Assembly: GCF_013299185.1 (NCBI RefSeq)
Contig: NZ_JAAFKG010000041.1
Location: 29,703 to 75,036 of the forward strand
DNA from: Microcoleus sp. bin48.metabat.b7b8b9.023
GTDB lineage: Bacteria; Cyanobacteriota; Cyanobacteriia; Cyanobacteriales; Microcoleaceae
DNA length: 45,334 nucleotides
Direction of reading: 5' to 3'
Below the pieces are notes generated by a model. The model saw only the letters and a list, made by a program, of their open reading frames with translations. It was not told the DNA's origin and did not search any database. Position numbers and translations under genes: made by a program. Below, piece after piece: positions 9,701 to 17,655 of this stretch. Numbering within the stretch: the stretch's first letter is position 1; each line of letters begins with the position of its first letter.

Positions 9701-12153
9701 CGCCAGAACTGCTGCTTTCCTATATGTATCTCGGTCATTTGTGCGCCGTCAAAAAACATATTTTTGAAGAAATAGGCGGTTTGCGAATCGGTTTTGAAGG
9801 CTCGCAAGACTACGATTTTGCCTTAAGAGCAACCGAAATTTGTCGCCACGTCGCCCACCTGCCTCTAGTGCTGTATCATTGGCGAACTGCACCCGGTTCT
9901 ACAGCCATATCTGGGGCCGCGAAACCATCCAGTTTTGGCGCAGGTCAAAAAGCAATCCAAGACGCACTAAACCGCCGACAAATTAATGGCAATGTCGCTC
10001 AGCACGCCTGGGCTACCAAAGAAAATTTGGGCATCTTTGCCCAGGATTTCCCGGATGACGGCCCGTCAGTAACGGTAATTATTCCTACTAAAAATCAGGT
10101 GAAATTGCTGAAAGCCTGTTTGGATTCTCTGGAAACTACAACCTACAAAAAATTTCAAATTGCTGTCATAGATAATGAAAGCGACGATCCGAAAACTCTA
10201 GAATATTTAAAGCAATTAACTTGCCAAGTTTTGCGAATCAAAAATCCTGGTGGCAAGTTTAGTTTTGCAGCAATCAACAACCGCGCCGTCGAGCAAGTTG
10301 ACAGCGAATATGTATTGTTTTTGAACAACGATACTGAAGTAATTAACCCGCGCTGGCTGAGTCAAATGGTGGGATACGCTCAAATTCGCGACGTGGGTGC
10401 AGTCGGCGCGCGACTGTTATATCCCGACGGTAGAATTCAGCACGCGGGAGTAATTCACGGCCTCCATCACGGTTTGGCCGGTCACGCTTTTAAGCTGATG
10501 GATAAGGAGAATCGAGGCTATCTTTCTCAAGCGATGGTAACGCGAAATTACTCGGCGGTAACTGCTGCTTGCACGATTACTCCCCGTCAATTGTTCTTAG
10601 AATTGGGCGGTTTTGATGAGGATGATTTTGCTGTTGCTTACAATGATGTCGATTACGGATATCGATTGTTAGAACGGGGTTATCGGTGTGTGTATTGTCC
10701 CGATGCGGAGTTGTTGCACAAAGAGGGAACTTCGAGAGGTTTTACTGATAATCCTCAAGAAGTTGCGTCTTTTCGGCGCAAGTATGCGGGGAAAACTGAC
10801 AGTTTTTACAGTCCTCATTTGTCCTTAGAAGATGAGTATTTTCATATTCAACCCCGACGGGTGTTTATGAAGGAAGAAGGTTCGGCAACGAGCAATGTGC
10901 GGGATGTAGCGGATGTAACGGATGTAGCGGATGAAAGAGAGCAGGAAGAGTTAAGATTTGATGATTCCCGTGTGTTATCAGTAGCCAAACATTCTATTCA
11001 TCCTGTTAGGGTTTTGATGTGCAGCAATTCGCTGGATTTCACGGGGGCGCCGCTGCATCAGTACGAGATTGCGGTGAAATTGGCGGCTGAGGGTGTGATT
11101 TTGCCGATCGTACTTTGCGCCACAGATGGCCCCCTGCGCCAAGCTTACGAACAACAGGGAATTGAAGTAATAGTGCGAAACAATCCCCTCGAACACATCT
11201 ACCAGCGCGATGCTTACGATGAAGCTATCCGCAGTTTTAGCAAGGAAATTGAAAGTTTAAAAGTAGACGCAATTTATGCCAATACTTTAGAAAACTTCTT
11301 TGTAGTTGATGCGGCGCACCAAATCGGAGTTCCGGCGGTGTGGAACGTGCACGAAAGCGAACCTTGGCAAACTTATTTTAACAGGTTTGGTTCGGAGATT
11401 GCGGCGAGAGCTTTGGAATGTTTCCGCTTTCCTTACAAGTTAATTTTTGTGGCGGATGCAACGCGGGACAGGTATTTGCCTCTCAACAGCCACCACAATT
11501 TTACAGTGATTCACAACGGCTTAGATTTGAGCAAACTGGAAAATTCCGAGAATTCAGAAGATGCTAGAAACACTTTAGGTGTGGCAGCAGAAGATGTGGT
11601 ATTGTTGCTGCTGGGAACTGTTTGCGAACGGAAAGGCCAGCAAGATTTAGTTCAAGCGCTTTCACTTTTGCCTGAGAAATGGCACAATAAGATTAGGTGT
11701 TTCATTGTGGGCGATCGGCCGAGTATTTACAGCAATAAATTAGCCGAGATGGTGAACGCATTGCCGGAAGAGTTGCGACAAAGGGTGACAGTAGTCCCGG
11801 AAACCGGGGAACCAGGAAAATATTACAAAGCGGCGGATATTTTTGTTTGCACTTCTCGTGTCGAAAGTTTTCCGCGAGTGATTTTGGAAGCGATGGCCTG
11901 CGATTTACCAATTATTACATCGCCAGTTTTTGGAATTAAGGAACAAGTGAGGCCGGGAATTAACGGTTTGTTTTATACGCCGGATCGTCCGGATCAATTA
12001 CTGGCAGCTTTGATTAGTTTGTTGGAGGATAAATCTTTGCGCCAGCAGTTGGCGGGAAATGCTAAATATGTCTTGGATTCACTGAATACTTTTGAGGAGA
12101 TGACTCAAGCTTATGCAGACATTTTCTGCGAAGCATATTTCAGCAGTCATTAA
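6796..12153 (+). CDS. Giant multi-domain sulfotransferase / GT2 / GT2 / GT4 enzyme with coiled coil
   Basis: A ~1785-residue cytoplasmic-looking protein; numbering is from ATG 6796 (ATG 6757 would add 13 unlikely residues). Residues ~8-250 resemble a PAPS-dependent sulfotransferase: GMHRSGTSLTAS is a 5'-phosphosulfate loop, followed by GWKDPR and YRSPWEVVDSLYRRG. Residues ~293-485 are coiled coil, including five 28-residue units (305-444), then SDWWQLR at ~488. Two beta-sandwich-like domains follow (~520-615 and ~621-725). GT2 domain 1 (~830-1060) has DDCSTD and LDNDDE; GT2 domain 2 (~1088-1340) has IDNESDD, LNNDTEV and NDVDYGYRL. After a DVADVTDVADE linker, a GT4 domain (~1403-1785) has GTVCERKGQ and RVESFPRVILEAMA. 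It probably adds several sugars, and perhaps sulfate, to one exported glycan. Sulfotransferase activity is unproven. Confidence 0.9.
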   Translation: MNDSKPSVFIVTGMHRSGTSLTASLFQKVGVDIGKQLVGPAVGNVKGHFENVDFVEFHKSVLRSHGIDELGCTFEQTIPVAAEYVEIAKRAIDQNQQTDNHWGWKDPRTALFWDFWLNLLPTANFICVYRSPWEVVDSLYRRGTDVSLLQNPQMAVKMWIHYNQKVLELYQRFPDRCLLANVYPIGNTPELFIDRVNEKFNVNLGAIPADNFEESLLVNDIVKSHRPSLIEQYFPEALELYQVLETQAGNLGSESNSASDKIIHFPASSVGPFEDWLKIRLLEKQQKTSNSEIKQWQEEFHQAQAKVLGLEAELGETQVQLAGKESNFQEALAKLLGLETELGQTQAQLAGQESQFQEALTKVLKLETELGQTQVQLAGKESQFQTALAKVLELEAELGQTQVQLAGKESQFQTALAKVLELEAELGKSQVKYEEKEFKLEQKLAELLWMETIQSQTQEKLNESREDLEKSRQETERVRAEIEAIKASDWWQLRENLWGFQRRIRDLFPKYIFSLDQPTTWQISDSNVLIVGWVFNTKIEIKAVRVRIDDKIFSGVYGIERSDIAIAHSNIPAARKAGFTIELQAPAGRHEVILEAQEAGGNWHLLATYPLLVSTIQASLDVPVVWEQRQGQILFAGWCCHHDRKIAKLSFVCGDISVECAYGLRRKDVGEVFPDWVNSSESGFEALVDLPPGEWHVALQAELDTGEILSFQAPQVLTVRRYHIWQRSADKFEEFSSFVEAIRQRARERKQRLGRIVPMPWEIVKVMRQLGKIYQQQKQLTAPGDLLPPAGFVVPKPIDRYDAWLEVNQWNSRSRDYLISRLKSCGQALPKISVVMPVYNPQIDFLESAIESVINQVYQNWELCIADDCSTDATVADTLKNWAEKDDRICITFRTENGNISAATNSAAALATGDIILFLDNDDELTPDALGEVALYFATHPTTDFLYSDDDKIDTKGRRFAPQFKPQWSPELLLSYMYLGHLCAVKKHIFEEIGGLRIGFEGSQDYDFALRATEICRHVAHLPLVLYHWRTAPGSTAISGAAKPSSFGAGQKAIQDALNRRQINGNVAQHAWATKENLGIFAQDFPDDGPSVTVIIPTKNQVKLLKACLDSLETTTYKKFQIAVIDNESDDPKTLEYLKQLTCQVLRIKNPGGKFSFAAINNRAVEQVDSEYVLFLNNDTEVINPRWLSQMVGYAQIRDVGAVGARLLYPDGRIQHAGVIHGLHHGLAGHAFKLMDKENRGYLSQAMVTRNYSAVTAACTITPRQLFLELGGFDEDDFAVAYNDVDYGYRLLERGYRCVYCPDAELLHKEGTSRGFTDNPQEVASFRRKYAGKTDSFYSPHLSLEDEYFHIQPRRVFMKEEGSATSNVRDVADVTDVADEREQEELRFDDSRVLSVAKHSIHPVRVLMCSNSLDFTGAPLHQYEIAVKLAAEGVILPIVLCATDGPLRQAYEQQGIEVIVRNNPLEHIYQRDAYDEAIRSFSKEIESLKVDAIYANTLENFFVVDAAHQIGVPAVWNVHESEPWQTYFNRFGSEIAARALECFRFPYKLIFVADATRDRYLPLNSHHNFTVIHNGLDLSKLENSENSEDARNTLGVAAEDVVLLLLGTVCERKGQQDLVQALSLLPEKWHNKIRCFIVGDRPSIYSNKLAEMVNALPEELRQRVTVVPETGEPGKYYKAADIFVCTSRVESFPRVILEAMACDLPIITSPVFGIKEQVRPGINGLFYTPDRPDQLLAALISLLEDKSLRQQLAGNAKYVLDSLNTFEEMTQAYADIFCEAYFSSH
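7708..8127 (+). repeat. Five in-frame 84-bp repeats encoding 28-residue coiled-coil units
   Basis: Consecutive units begin AKVLGLEAELG, AKLLGLETELG, TKVLKLETELG, AKVLELEAELG and AKVLELEAELG. Each is exactly 28 residues, or four heptads. Units 3 and 4 are nearly identical at DNA level; unit 5 diverges after ELG. The exact multiple of the heptad means copy-number change would lengthen or shorten the rod without breaking register. Confidence 0.93.
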
Positions 12154-12361
12154 TTAATTGGTAATATCAAATCTGGCTGTACCGGAATTATTAAACCGCA
12201 GAGAACACAGAGGACACAGAGGGAGAAAATCGAGAGAATGAAGAGATGAATTATTCTAATAAAGACCGGATTTGATATAATTGGTAGTACAGGGGAAGGA
12301 GAAACGAAGACTTGCGGAACATATTGAAAATCCAGACATCTATACTATAAAACAATCAAAA

Positions 12362-13084
12362 ATGAACGATGAAAAAATGACCGATCGCCCAAGAGTAGAT
12401 TACGAAAATGCGTGGGACAGTTACGCCCAACAGTGGCAAGAAACTAATCCCGAACTTTCCCATATTGGCGACGAATGGATCGGGAAAGCTGCTGGTGCGG
12501 CCAACTCCTTAGCCGAATACGAAGCGCTGATCGAACAAGAATTTATTGCACCGTACATCAAACCAGAACATACGGTTTTAGAAATTGGTATCGGTGGCGG
12601 AAAAACTGGTTCGCTGTTGCTGAAATATTGCGATCGCCTAATTTGCGCCGATATTTCCAGTCAAATGCTGCAAGCAGCCCGATCGCGCTTGGGAGTCGAT
12701 CGCGTTTCCTACGTCAAACTCGACGGTTTAACGCTAGATGGCATCGCCCAGGGTGCAGCCGATGTCTGCTTTTGCTACGATACCATGGTACACGTAGAAG
12801 CCGTAGACATATTCAACTACCTAACTCGCATTCCAAAACTGCTGCGGGGCGATCGCATTTGTGTCTTCCACCACGGCAATATCCTCAGCGAATTAGGGTG
12901 GCAAAAATTTGCCGGCGAGTGGGACAAAAACTTGCTAGGGCGCAGAGATGGCACTGCATTCTCAGTAATGACCGATACAATTATGGAAAAATTTCTCAAC
13001 CATTTAAACTATGAAATTCTCCTGAAAAATACATCTTCAGTACCGCGAGATTGCATCTGGATTTGCAAAGCTCCCTTAGTCTAA
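12362..13084 (+). CDS. Class I SAM-dependent methyltransferase
   Basis: A 240-residue product with a central methyltransferase fold: motif I VLEIGIGGGKTG, then LICADISSQMLQAAR (acidic ribose-binding position) and DVCFCYDTMVHVEA (post-motif region). There is no signal peptide or membrane segment. The start at ATG 12362 is preferred; ATG 12377 is also possible, and an upstream TTG at 12281 would add an atypical lysine-rich leader. No clear Shine-Dalgarno sequence precedes either ATG. The gene lies in the glycan cluster between the giant glycosyltransferase and a GT4 gene, so a sugar or lipid-linked glycan is a plausible substrate, but the sequence does not identify it. Confidence 0.82.
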   Translation: MNDEKMTDRPRVDYENAWDSYAQQWQETNPELSHIGDEWIGKAAGAANSLAEYEALIEQEFIAPYIKPEHTVLEIGIGGGKTGSLLLKYCDRLICADISSQMLQAARSRLGVDRVSYVKLDGLTLDGIAQGAADVCFCYDTMVHVEAVDIFNYLTRIPKLLRGDRICVFHHGNILSELGWQKFAGEWDKNLLGRRDGTAFSVMTDTIMEKFLNHLNYEILLKNTSSVPRDCIWICKAPLV

Positions 13085-13130
13085 ATTGCAGAGTAAAAAC
13101 TTTGAAAAATAGGATTTGTATCCAAGTCTA

Positions 13131-13310
13131 GATCCCCCTAAATCCCCCTTAAAAAGGGGGACTTTGACGCTCTTTTTCCCTTAAGAAGGAAGACTTTGAC
13201 CCTCTTGTCTCCCCCTTCACAAAGGAAACTTTAACGCTCTCATTCTCCCCCTTATAAGGGTAACTTTAACACTCTTGTCCCCCCGACCTAAGGGGGGTTA
13301 GGGGGGATCC
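13131..13310. repeat. GATCCCCCT...AGGGGGGATC inverted element with internal degenerate repeats
   Basis: The outer arms are GATCCCCCTAAATCCCCCTT (from 13131) and AAGGGGGGTTAGGGGGGATC (to about 13309). Between them lie about four degenerate units built on CCCCCTTA...AAGG...ACTTTGACGCTCTT, with ACTTTGAC/ACTTTAAC recurring roughly every 40 bp. The element fills the gap between the methyltransferase and the GT4 gene. No coding capacity is seen. Confidence 0.82.
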
Positions 13311-13437
13311 AGAGACTAATCTACAATGCTTTAAAAATATGCGCGCTCTTAAAATCAGAGCTTTGCAGTAACTAAAGCCAACTATTTTTTTCTTCCTTAC
13401 ATCCGTTACTAAATCAGTTGCCGAACTTCCTTCCACA

Positions 13438-14718
13438 ATGAAAGCATTATTTCTCCACCCCAACTTCCCCGCTCAATACCGGCACATTATCACGGCATTA
13501 GGCGCAAATCCCAAAAATCAAATTGTTTTCGGCACTAAAAACGAGCGTCCAGAATGGGAAATTCCCGGAGTTCGCAAAGCAGCATTTACCCCCAGCCGCG
13601 AACCCCACGCCCAGACTCACCAATACGTGCGCCCTTTAGAAAGTGCCGTCATCTACGGACAAGCCGTATTTAGAATGGCAGAACAACTCAAAGCTGACGG
13701 TTTTGTACCCGATGTAATCTGCGGGCATTCAGGTTGGGGGCCGACACTATTTGTCAAAGAAGCTTTTCCAAATACGCCACTTTTGTGTTATTTCGAGTGG
13801 TTTTATCACGCCATTGGTTCCGACGCAGATTTCGATCCGGCGGAACCTTTAAGCGTTGACGACATGGCGAGAATTAGAATCAAAAATGCGCCGATTCTGA
13901 TCGATTTATATTCTTGCGATTGGGGTTTGTCGCCGACTTATTGGCAGCGATCGCAATTCCCGCCAGAATTACAACAAAAATTATCCGTACTCCACGACGG
14001 CGTAGACACCGATTACTTTAAACCAGATCCCGGTGCTAAACTAATTTTACCGAATTTAGATTTGTCCGGCGTTGATGAAATTGTCACCTACGTATCGCGG
14101 GGAATGGAACCTTACCGCGGCTTTCCAGAGTTCATTGAGTCGATCGCCTACGTGCAAGAACGCCGCCCCAACTGTCACGTTGTAATTGTTGGTTCAGACA
14201 GAGTTTGTTACGGCCGTTCCCTACCCAACGGCGAGTCTTACAAAGACCATATGCTCAAAAAAGTGCCGCTAGATATGTCGCGAGTGCACTTTGTCGGGCC
14301 GCTACCTTACGGACTGTATTTAAAAGTAATTCAAGCATCCGACGTACACGTTTATTTAACCAGACCTTTCGTGCTATCTTGGTCGATGATTGAATCTCTA
14401 TCGGCAGGATGTTTAGTAATCGGTTCCGATACAGGCCCGGTGAGAGAAGTTATCCGCGATGGAGAAAACGGTTTAATCGTCGATTACTTCTCGCCGAAAC
14501 AAGTAGCCGATCGCATTGACGAAGTTTTAGACCATCCTACCCGCATGGCAGAAATTCGCGTCAAGGCCCGTCAAACCGCCCTAGAACGCTACAGTTTAGC
14601 TAATATGTTACCGCAGCAGTTACAATTGATCGAGCAGGTTGCAAGTCGATCAATGCCGCCGACAGTTGGTACGCAGCCAGAACGAGAATTGGCCGCATCT
14701 TTTGGAGTGAGAATTTAG
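13438..14718 (+). CDS. GT4-family glycosyltransferase
   Basis: A 426-residue GT-B glycosyltransferase. The N-terminal Rossmann half opens MKALFLHPNFPAQYRHI and includes DVICGHSGWGPTLFVKEAFP. The C-terminal half has the GT4 nucleotide-sugar site: DEIVTYVSRGMEPYRGF, VVIVGSD, VHFVGPLPY, and the ESLSAGCLVIGSDTGPVREVI segment holding the conserved acidic residue and glycine turn. No membrane segment is visible. It is the last gene of the glycan cluster and is separated from it by the 13131-13310 repeat, so it may have its own promoter. A hairpin element begins 11 nt after its stop codon. The sugar donor and acceptor are unknown. Confidence 0.92.
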   Translation: MKALFLHPNFPAQYRHIITALGANPKNQIVFGTKNERPEWEIPGVRKAAFTPSREPHAQTHQYVRPLESAVIYGQAVFRMAEQLKADGFVPDVICGHSGWGPTLFVKEAFPNTPLLCYFEWFYHAIGSDADFDPAEPLSVDDMARIRIKNAPILIDLYSCDWGLSPTYWQRSQFPPELQQKLSVLHDGVDTDYFKPDPGAKLILPNLDLSGVDEIVTYVSRGMEPYRGFPEFIESIAYVQERRPNCHVVIVGSDRVCYGRSLPNGESYKDHMLKKVPLDMSRVHFVGPLPYGLYLKVIQASDVHVYLTRPFVLSWSMIESLSAGCLVIGSDTGPVREVIRDGENGLIVDYFSPKQVADRIDEVLDHPTRMAEIRVKARQTALERYSLANMLPQQLQLIEQVASRSMPPTVGTQPERELAASFGVRI

Positions 14719-14728
14719 TGCGATCTTA

Positions 14729-14797
14729 AGGTACGTAGTTGGGCTTGGGCCCTCTTTCCTAATATTATAAAGAGCGCTGAAGCGCAACAACGTACCT
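14729..14797. repeat. GGTACGT(A/T)GTTG palindrome between convergent genes
   Basis: Arms AGGTACGTAGTTGGGCTT and AAGCGCAACAACGTACCT enclose a short AT-rich loop. The copy lies 11 nt after the GT4 stop codon and could act as a transcript-end hairpin. Related copies are at 20656 and 32706, and the 1-310 array is an amplified form. Confidence 0.85.
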
Positions 14798-14811
14798 AAT
14801 TTGTATGACGA

Positions 14812-14841
14812 CAATAAAACCGCCCCGCTTATTAAGGGGCG
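14812..14841 (-). terminator. Probable Rho-independent terminator of gatC
   Basis: On the minus strand, CGCCCC pairs with GGGGCG around a 9-nt loop (plus-strand arms 14821-14826 and 14836-14841) and is followed by GTTTTATTG. It lies about 27 nt past the gatC stop codon. Confidence 0.6.
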
Positions 14842-14867
14842 ATCGAGTCAGGTACACAGCGGAAATT

Positions 14868-15149
14868 CTACATAATCTTAGGAACCTTAAAAAACTCCCC
14901 ATCGCGATCGGGAGCACCAGCCAAAATACTCTCGCCGTTAGCAAAAGGTTGCAAATCGTCCGATCGCATAACATTGCTAACATCGATCGCCCGAGTTGTC
15001 GGTTTTACCTTACTCGTATCCAGTTCGCTCAACTGCTCAAAATAATCCAAAATACCGTTCAGTTGACCAGTAAACTGCTCTTCTTCTTCCGGCGTTAATT
15101 CCAATCGGGCTAAATTTGCTACTTTCCGAACTTCTTCTTTGTCAATCAT
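14868..15149 (-). CDS. gatC: Asp-tRNA(Asn)/Glu-tRNA(Gln) amidotransferase subunit C
   Basis: GatC is the small subunit that holds GatA and GatB together in the amidotransferase that makes Gln-tRNA(Gln), and in many bacteria Asn-tRNA(Asn), from mischarged tRNAs. The 93-residue product matches the family in length and motifs: an N-terminal [18 protein letters not shown] helix, [22 protein letters not shown], the RSDD segment, and a C-terminal [10 protein letters not shown]. The region upstream of the ATG is made of ATTGGGA-type tandem repeats, so no Shine-Dalgarno site is visible. ycf3 lies upstream on the same strand, separated by the repeat tract. Confidence 0.95.
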   Translation of the reverse strand: MIDKEEVRKVANLARLELTPEEEEQFTGQLNGILDYFEQLSELDTSKVKPTTRAIDVSNVMRSDDLQPFANGESILAGAPDRDGEFFKVPKIM

Positions 15150-15326
15150 AAAAATTGGGAATTGGGAATTGGGAATTTGGCATTGGGAATTGGGAATTGG
15201 GCATTGGGAAGAAGGGATTGGGAATAAGGCATTGATTATTTGTTGTTATTAGCCAAATTACTAACTACTAACTATTATCAATTCCCCATTCCCCATTCCC
15301 CATTCCCCATTCCCCATTCCCCATTC
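15150..15326. repeat. Opposed short tandem repeats (ATTGGGA)n and (CCCCATT)n
   Basis: From 15150 to about 15225 the plus strand carries copies of AATTGGG/GGCATTGGGA. From about 15278 to 15328 it carries at least six copies of CCCCATT. The two tracts are roughly complementary and could pair across a 55-nt loop containing AACTACTAACTATTA. The left tract touches the gatC start codon. Confidence 0.88.
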
Positions 15327-15335
15327 TCATCATAG

Positions 15336-15857
15336 TTAAAAATACACATCAATTTGCGATCGCCCTGTCGTCTTCAGCCAATTCTGCACCTCAATGTAAT
15401 TGTTCGGCGCCAAACGAATAGCCTCCTTCCAGTAATCCGCAGCTTTGTCAAACAGCCCTTCCGCCGCTTCAACATTGCCAGCTTCCTTTTCCCTTTCCCC
15501 TTGATAGTGGTAAATCACAGCAATATTGTTCAGCGCTTGCGGCATTCTGGGATTCAGTTCAAGCGCTTCGCTGTAATACTCCAAAGCTTTATCGTGTTCG
15601 CCGTTGCTAGTATGGATCAGACCCATATTGTACAATACATAACTGCGATCGTAAGGATCTTCTTCCAGCTTCAGCGCTTCAGTATAATTGTCCAGCGCTT
15701 CAGCATATTCGCCATCAGCTTGAGCCGACATACCATCCCGATAATAAGCAAAAGCTTCCTTCGCCTTCTTTTTCGCGGGCATAATCTTCAGGATGATATC
15801 AGCCATTACCGTGAAACTTTTGTCAATAAAGTTATCGTTGCGTTGAGTTCTTGGCAT
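15336..15857 (-). CDS. ycf3: Photosystem I assembly protein Ycf3
   Basis: Ycf3 is a thylakoid-associated TPR protein needed to assemble photosystem I in cyanobacteria and plastids. The 173-residue product begins [20 protein letters not shown], which is near-diagnostic, and contains [20 protein letters not shown] followed by three TPR units (about residues 35-68, 72-105 and 120-153), including [20 protein letters not shown]. Length matches the family. The first methionine is kept because the conserved sequence starts exactly there. It is the strongest single marker that the host is an oxygenic phototroph. About 540 bp of gene-free DNA lies upstream and presumably contains its promoter. Confidence 0.97.
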   Translation of the reverse strand: MPRTQRNDNFIDKSFTVMADIILKIMPAKKKAKEAFAYYRDGMSAQADGEYAEALDNYTEALKLEEDPYDRSYVLYNMGLIHTSNGEHDKALEYYSEALELNPRMPQALNNIAVIYHYQGEREKEAGNVEAAEGLFDKAADYWKEAIRLAPNNYIEVQNWLKTTGRSQIDVYF

Positions 15858-16397
15858 ATGCGATTCTTTTGGTTAGTGGCTAATCTCAAAAATTAGCGGG
15901 TAAAGTTTTCCTATGAATACTTGCACAACAATTTTAGTTGAGAGTTGTGCTGAGGATGCGAAAAAGACTTGTGAGACACAAGAACAAACTTGACAACACG
16001 CGCAAGTCCTATCTATTGTAGATAACTATTGCAAGACTTACAAAAAAAACATATTTTTTTTACATATTTAAACTTTTATTAAGTTTTCAAAGTTCAATAC
16101 TTCGGACAATTTTAGATCTCATCGAGTATCTCAAACCCTTGATGGCTATAGGGCTGACTATTTTTTCAATCTTTAAGTCTAGCCCGCTCGTTTCAAAAAA
16201 TCATTAAAAATGCCATGGCTTACTCGCGATACGACTTACAGAGTCGTTAAAAAAACTGTCCGAACTATTGAAAGTTCAGCCAACACTGAAAAGCTTTTGG
16301 GAAAAAAGTAGGGTACGGTTCAATTGAGGGTAACAGTTTGCGAGCGATCGGTGTAAGGTGAAGGCTGTCGCCTTAGTCCTAATTCGCCCCCCAAAGC
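15858..16397. other. Gene-free region upstream of ycf3
   Basis: AT-rich, with runs such as AAAAAAAACATATTTTTTTT near 16040-16065. I see no gene, RNA gene or strong repeat. It probably holds the ycf3 promoter on the minus strand, but no confident -35/-10 pair could be assigned. The transposase remnant starts at its right end. Confidence 0.5.
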
Positions 16398-16593
16398 ATG
16401 AGTCCGAGCCAATCAGTCTTGGGGTTGGCATTTGCTAGATGCGATGGCGCAGGGGTTTCAGCCAGATTTCACCATTGCTGATGTCGGGACGGGATTGAGA
16501 GCAGGTCAGAAAGAAGTCCTGCCTGATACTCCTTGTCATGGAGATATTTTTCAGATCCAACAACAATTTGAGACAGTTGTTGACAATTGCTAA
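16398..16593 (+). pseudogene. Internally deleted transposase remnant, copy 1
   Basis: An ATG at 16398 opens MSPSQSV, the same start as the remnant at 17656. The sequence then jumps to another frame at 16420 that reads WGWHLLDAMAQGFQPDF, TIADVGTGLRAGQKEVLPDT and PCHGDIFQIQQQFE, ending at TAA 16591-16593. The IADxGxGLRAGQ and PCHGDxFHxQ patterns resemble a cyanobacterial transposase core as I recall it; the family is not assigned. The N-terminal start is fused to a mid-protein segment, so most of the gene has been deleted. Confidence 0.6.
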
Positions 16594-16713
16594 TTAGCAT
16601 GGTAATGTCAGACTATTCCAGCGTAAAAAATGTTAATTTTTCAAGCAGGATCAGGCAGTCAGGGTAATTGTATTCATTTGTAGTAAAAATAAGTTGGAAG
16701 TATTAATTAGGTA

Positions 16714-17646
16714 ATGTCGTATCGTATTGTTGCTTATATCACCGCCTATTCAGATAAAACTGCCCTTGAGCGGTGTATCGCTTCTCTTAAGTGTCAAACT
16801 TATTCGATCGAGAAAATCTTAATAGTCGATAACTCGCCTCATGTTTTGTTGTCTCCTGAAGAATTAGACGAATCTATTATCGTCAAATCTTATCCCCAAA
16901 ACATCGGCATTTCTGGCGGTTTACGAGTGGGTATTGAATGGTCTATTAAAAATGAATTTGATTTTATTTGGACTTTCGATCAAGATACTGAACCTTCACC
17001 AGATGCTTTAAAAAGATTAATTGAAACCTATGATAATCTCAAAGAAGCTCATCAAAAAATTGGAATTATTGCTCCACTTCCTGTTGATAGAGTCACAGGA
17101 CAACAATGGAATGGAATGATCTTAGATAAGTATCAACTAAAACAATTTCTTATAAACGATCAAATCCCTGAAATTTATAAATGTGATGCCGTTATTACAG
17201 CAGGTTCTCTTATTTCCATTCAAGCCGCTCACAATACTCCCTTTCCTAATGAAAATTTATTTATTGAAGCAGTTGATTGGGAATATTGTCTAAAATTAAA
17301 GAAACAAAATTATTCTATATTTGTCAATAGAAATATTGTTCTAAAACAACGATTTGGAGAGACTCAAGAAGTTAATTTATTTTATCCTAAAATAAAAATA
17401 ATGCGATTGAATTGTTCTCCGTTGCGTTACTACTACCGATGCAGGAATAACACCTTTGTCGAACTTAGTCTCGCTATGGAGAACAAACTATTGATTATGT
17501 TTAGTATTCATAGAATTAAAATTATGATTAATTTAGTTATTAAAATCTTGCTATTAGAAAACCTATCAAGAAGATTGAAAATTTGGGCTTGTCTGCGCGG
17601 AACTTATGATGGTTTCAGAGGGAACTTAGGAAAAACCTGGGTATAA
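16714..17646 (+). CDS. GT2-family glycosyltransferase (rhamnosyltransferase-like)
   Basis: A 310-residue GT2 enzyme with the GT-A layout: IVAYITAYSDKTALERCIASL at the start, ILIVDNSP with the nucleotide-binding aspartate near residue 39, PQNIGISGGLRVGI, and the metal-binding DQDTEPSPDAL near residue 90. The AVDWEYCLKLKK segment is in the position of the catalytic-base region of RfbF/WbbL-type rhamnosyltransferases. The C-terminal part has a hydrophobic/basic stretch (IKIMINLVIKILLLENLSRR), probably membrane-associating. The gene is clearly more AT-rich than its neighbours and lies between two remnants of the same transposase, which suggests acquisition by transfer. The sugar donor is inferred only from family resemblance. 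Confidence 0.85.
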   Translation: MSYRIVAYITAYSDKTALERCIASLKCQTYSIEKILIVDNSPHVLLSPEELDESIIVKSYPQNIGISGGLRVGIEWSIKNEFDFIWTFDQDTEPSPDALKRLIETYDNLKEAHQKIGIIAPLPVDRVTGQQWNGMILDKYQLKQFLINDQIPEIYKCDAVITAGSLISIQAAHNTPFPNENLFIEAVDWEYCLKLKKQNYSIFVNRNIVLKQRFGETQEVNLFYPKIKIMRLNCSPLRYYYRCRNNTFVELSLAMENKLLIMFSIHRIKIMINLVIKILLLENLSRRLKIWACLRGTYDGFRGNLGKTWV

Positions 17647-17655
17647 TCTACAAGG

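Noticed and set aside
12475..13014. 179-codon frame inside the methyltransferase at 12362
   Set aside because: Arginine-rich out-of-frame translation of a gene with clear methyltransferase motifs.
15354..15896. 180-codon open frame antisense to ycf3
   Set aside because: Shadow of ycf3; no recognisable protein features.
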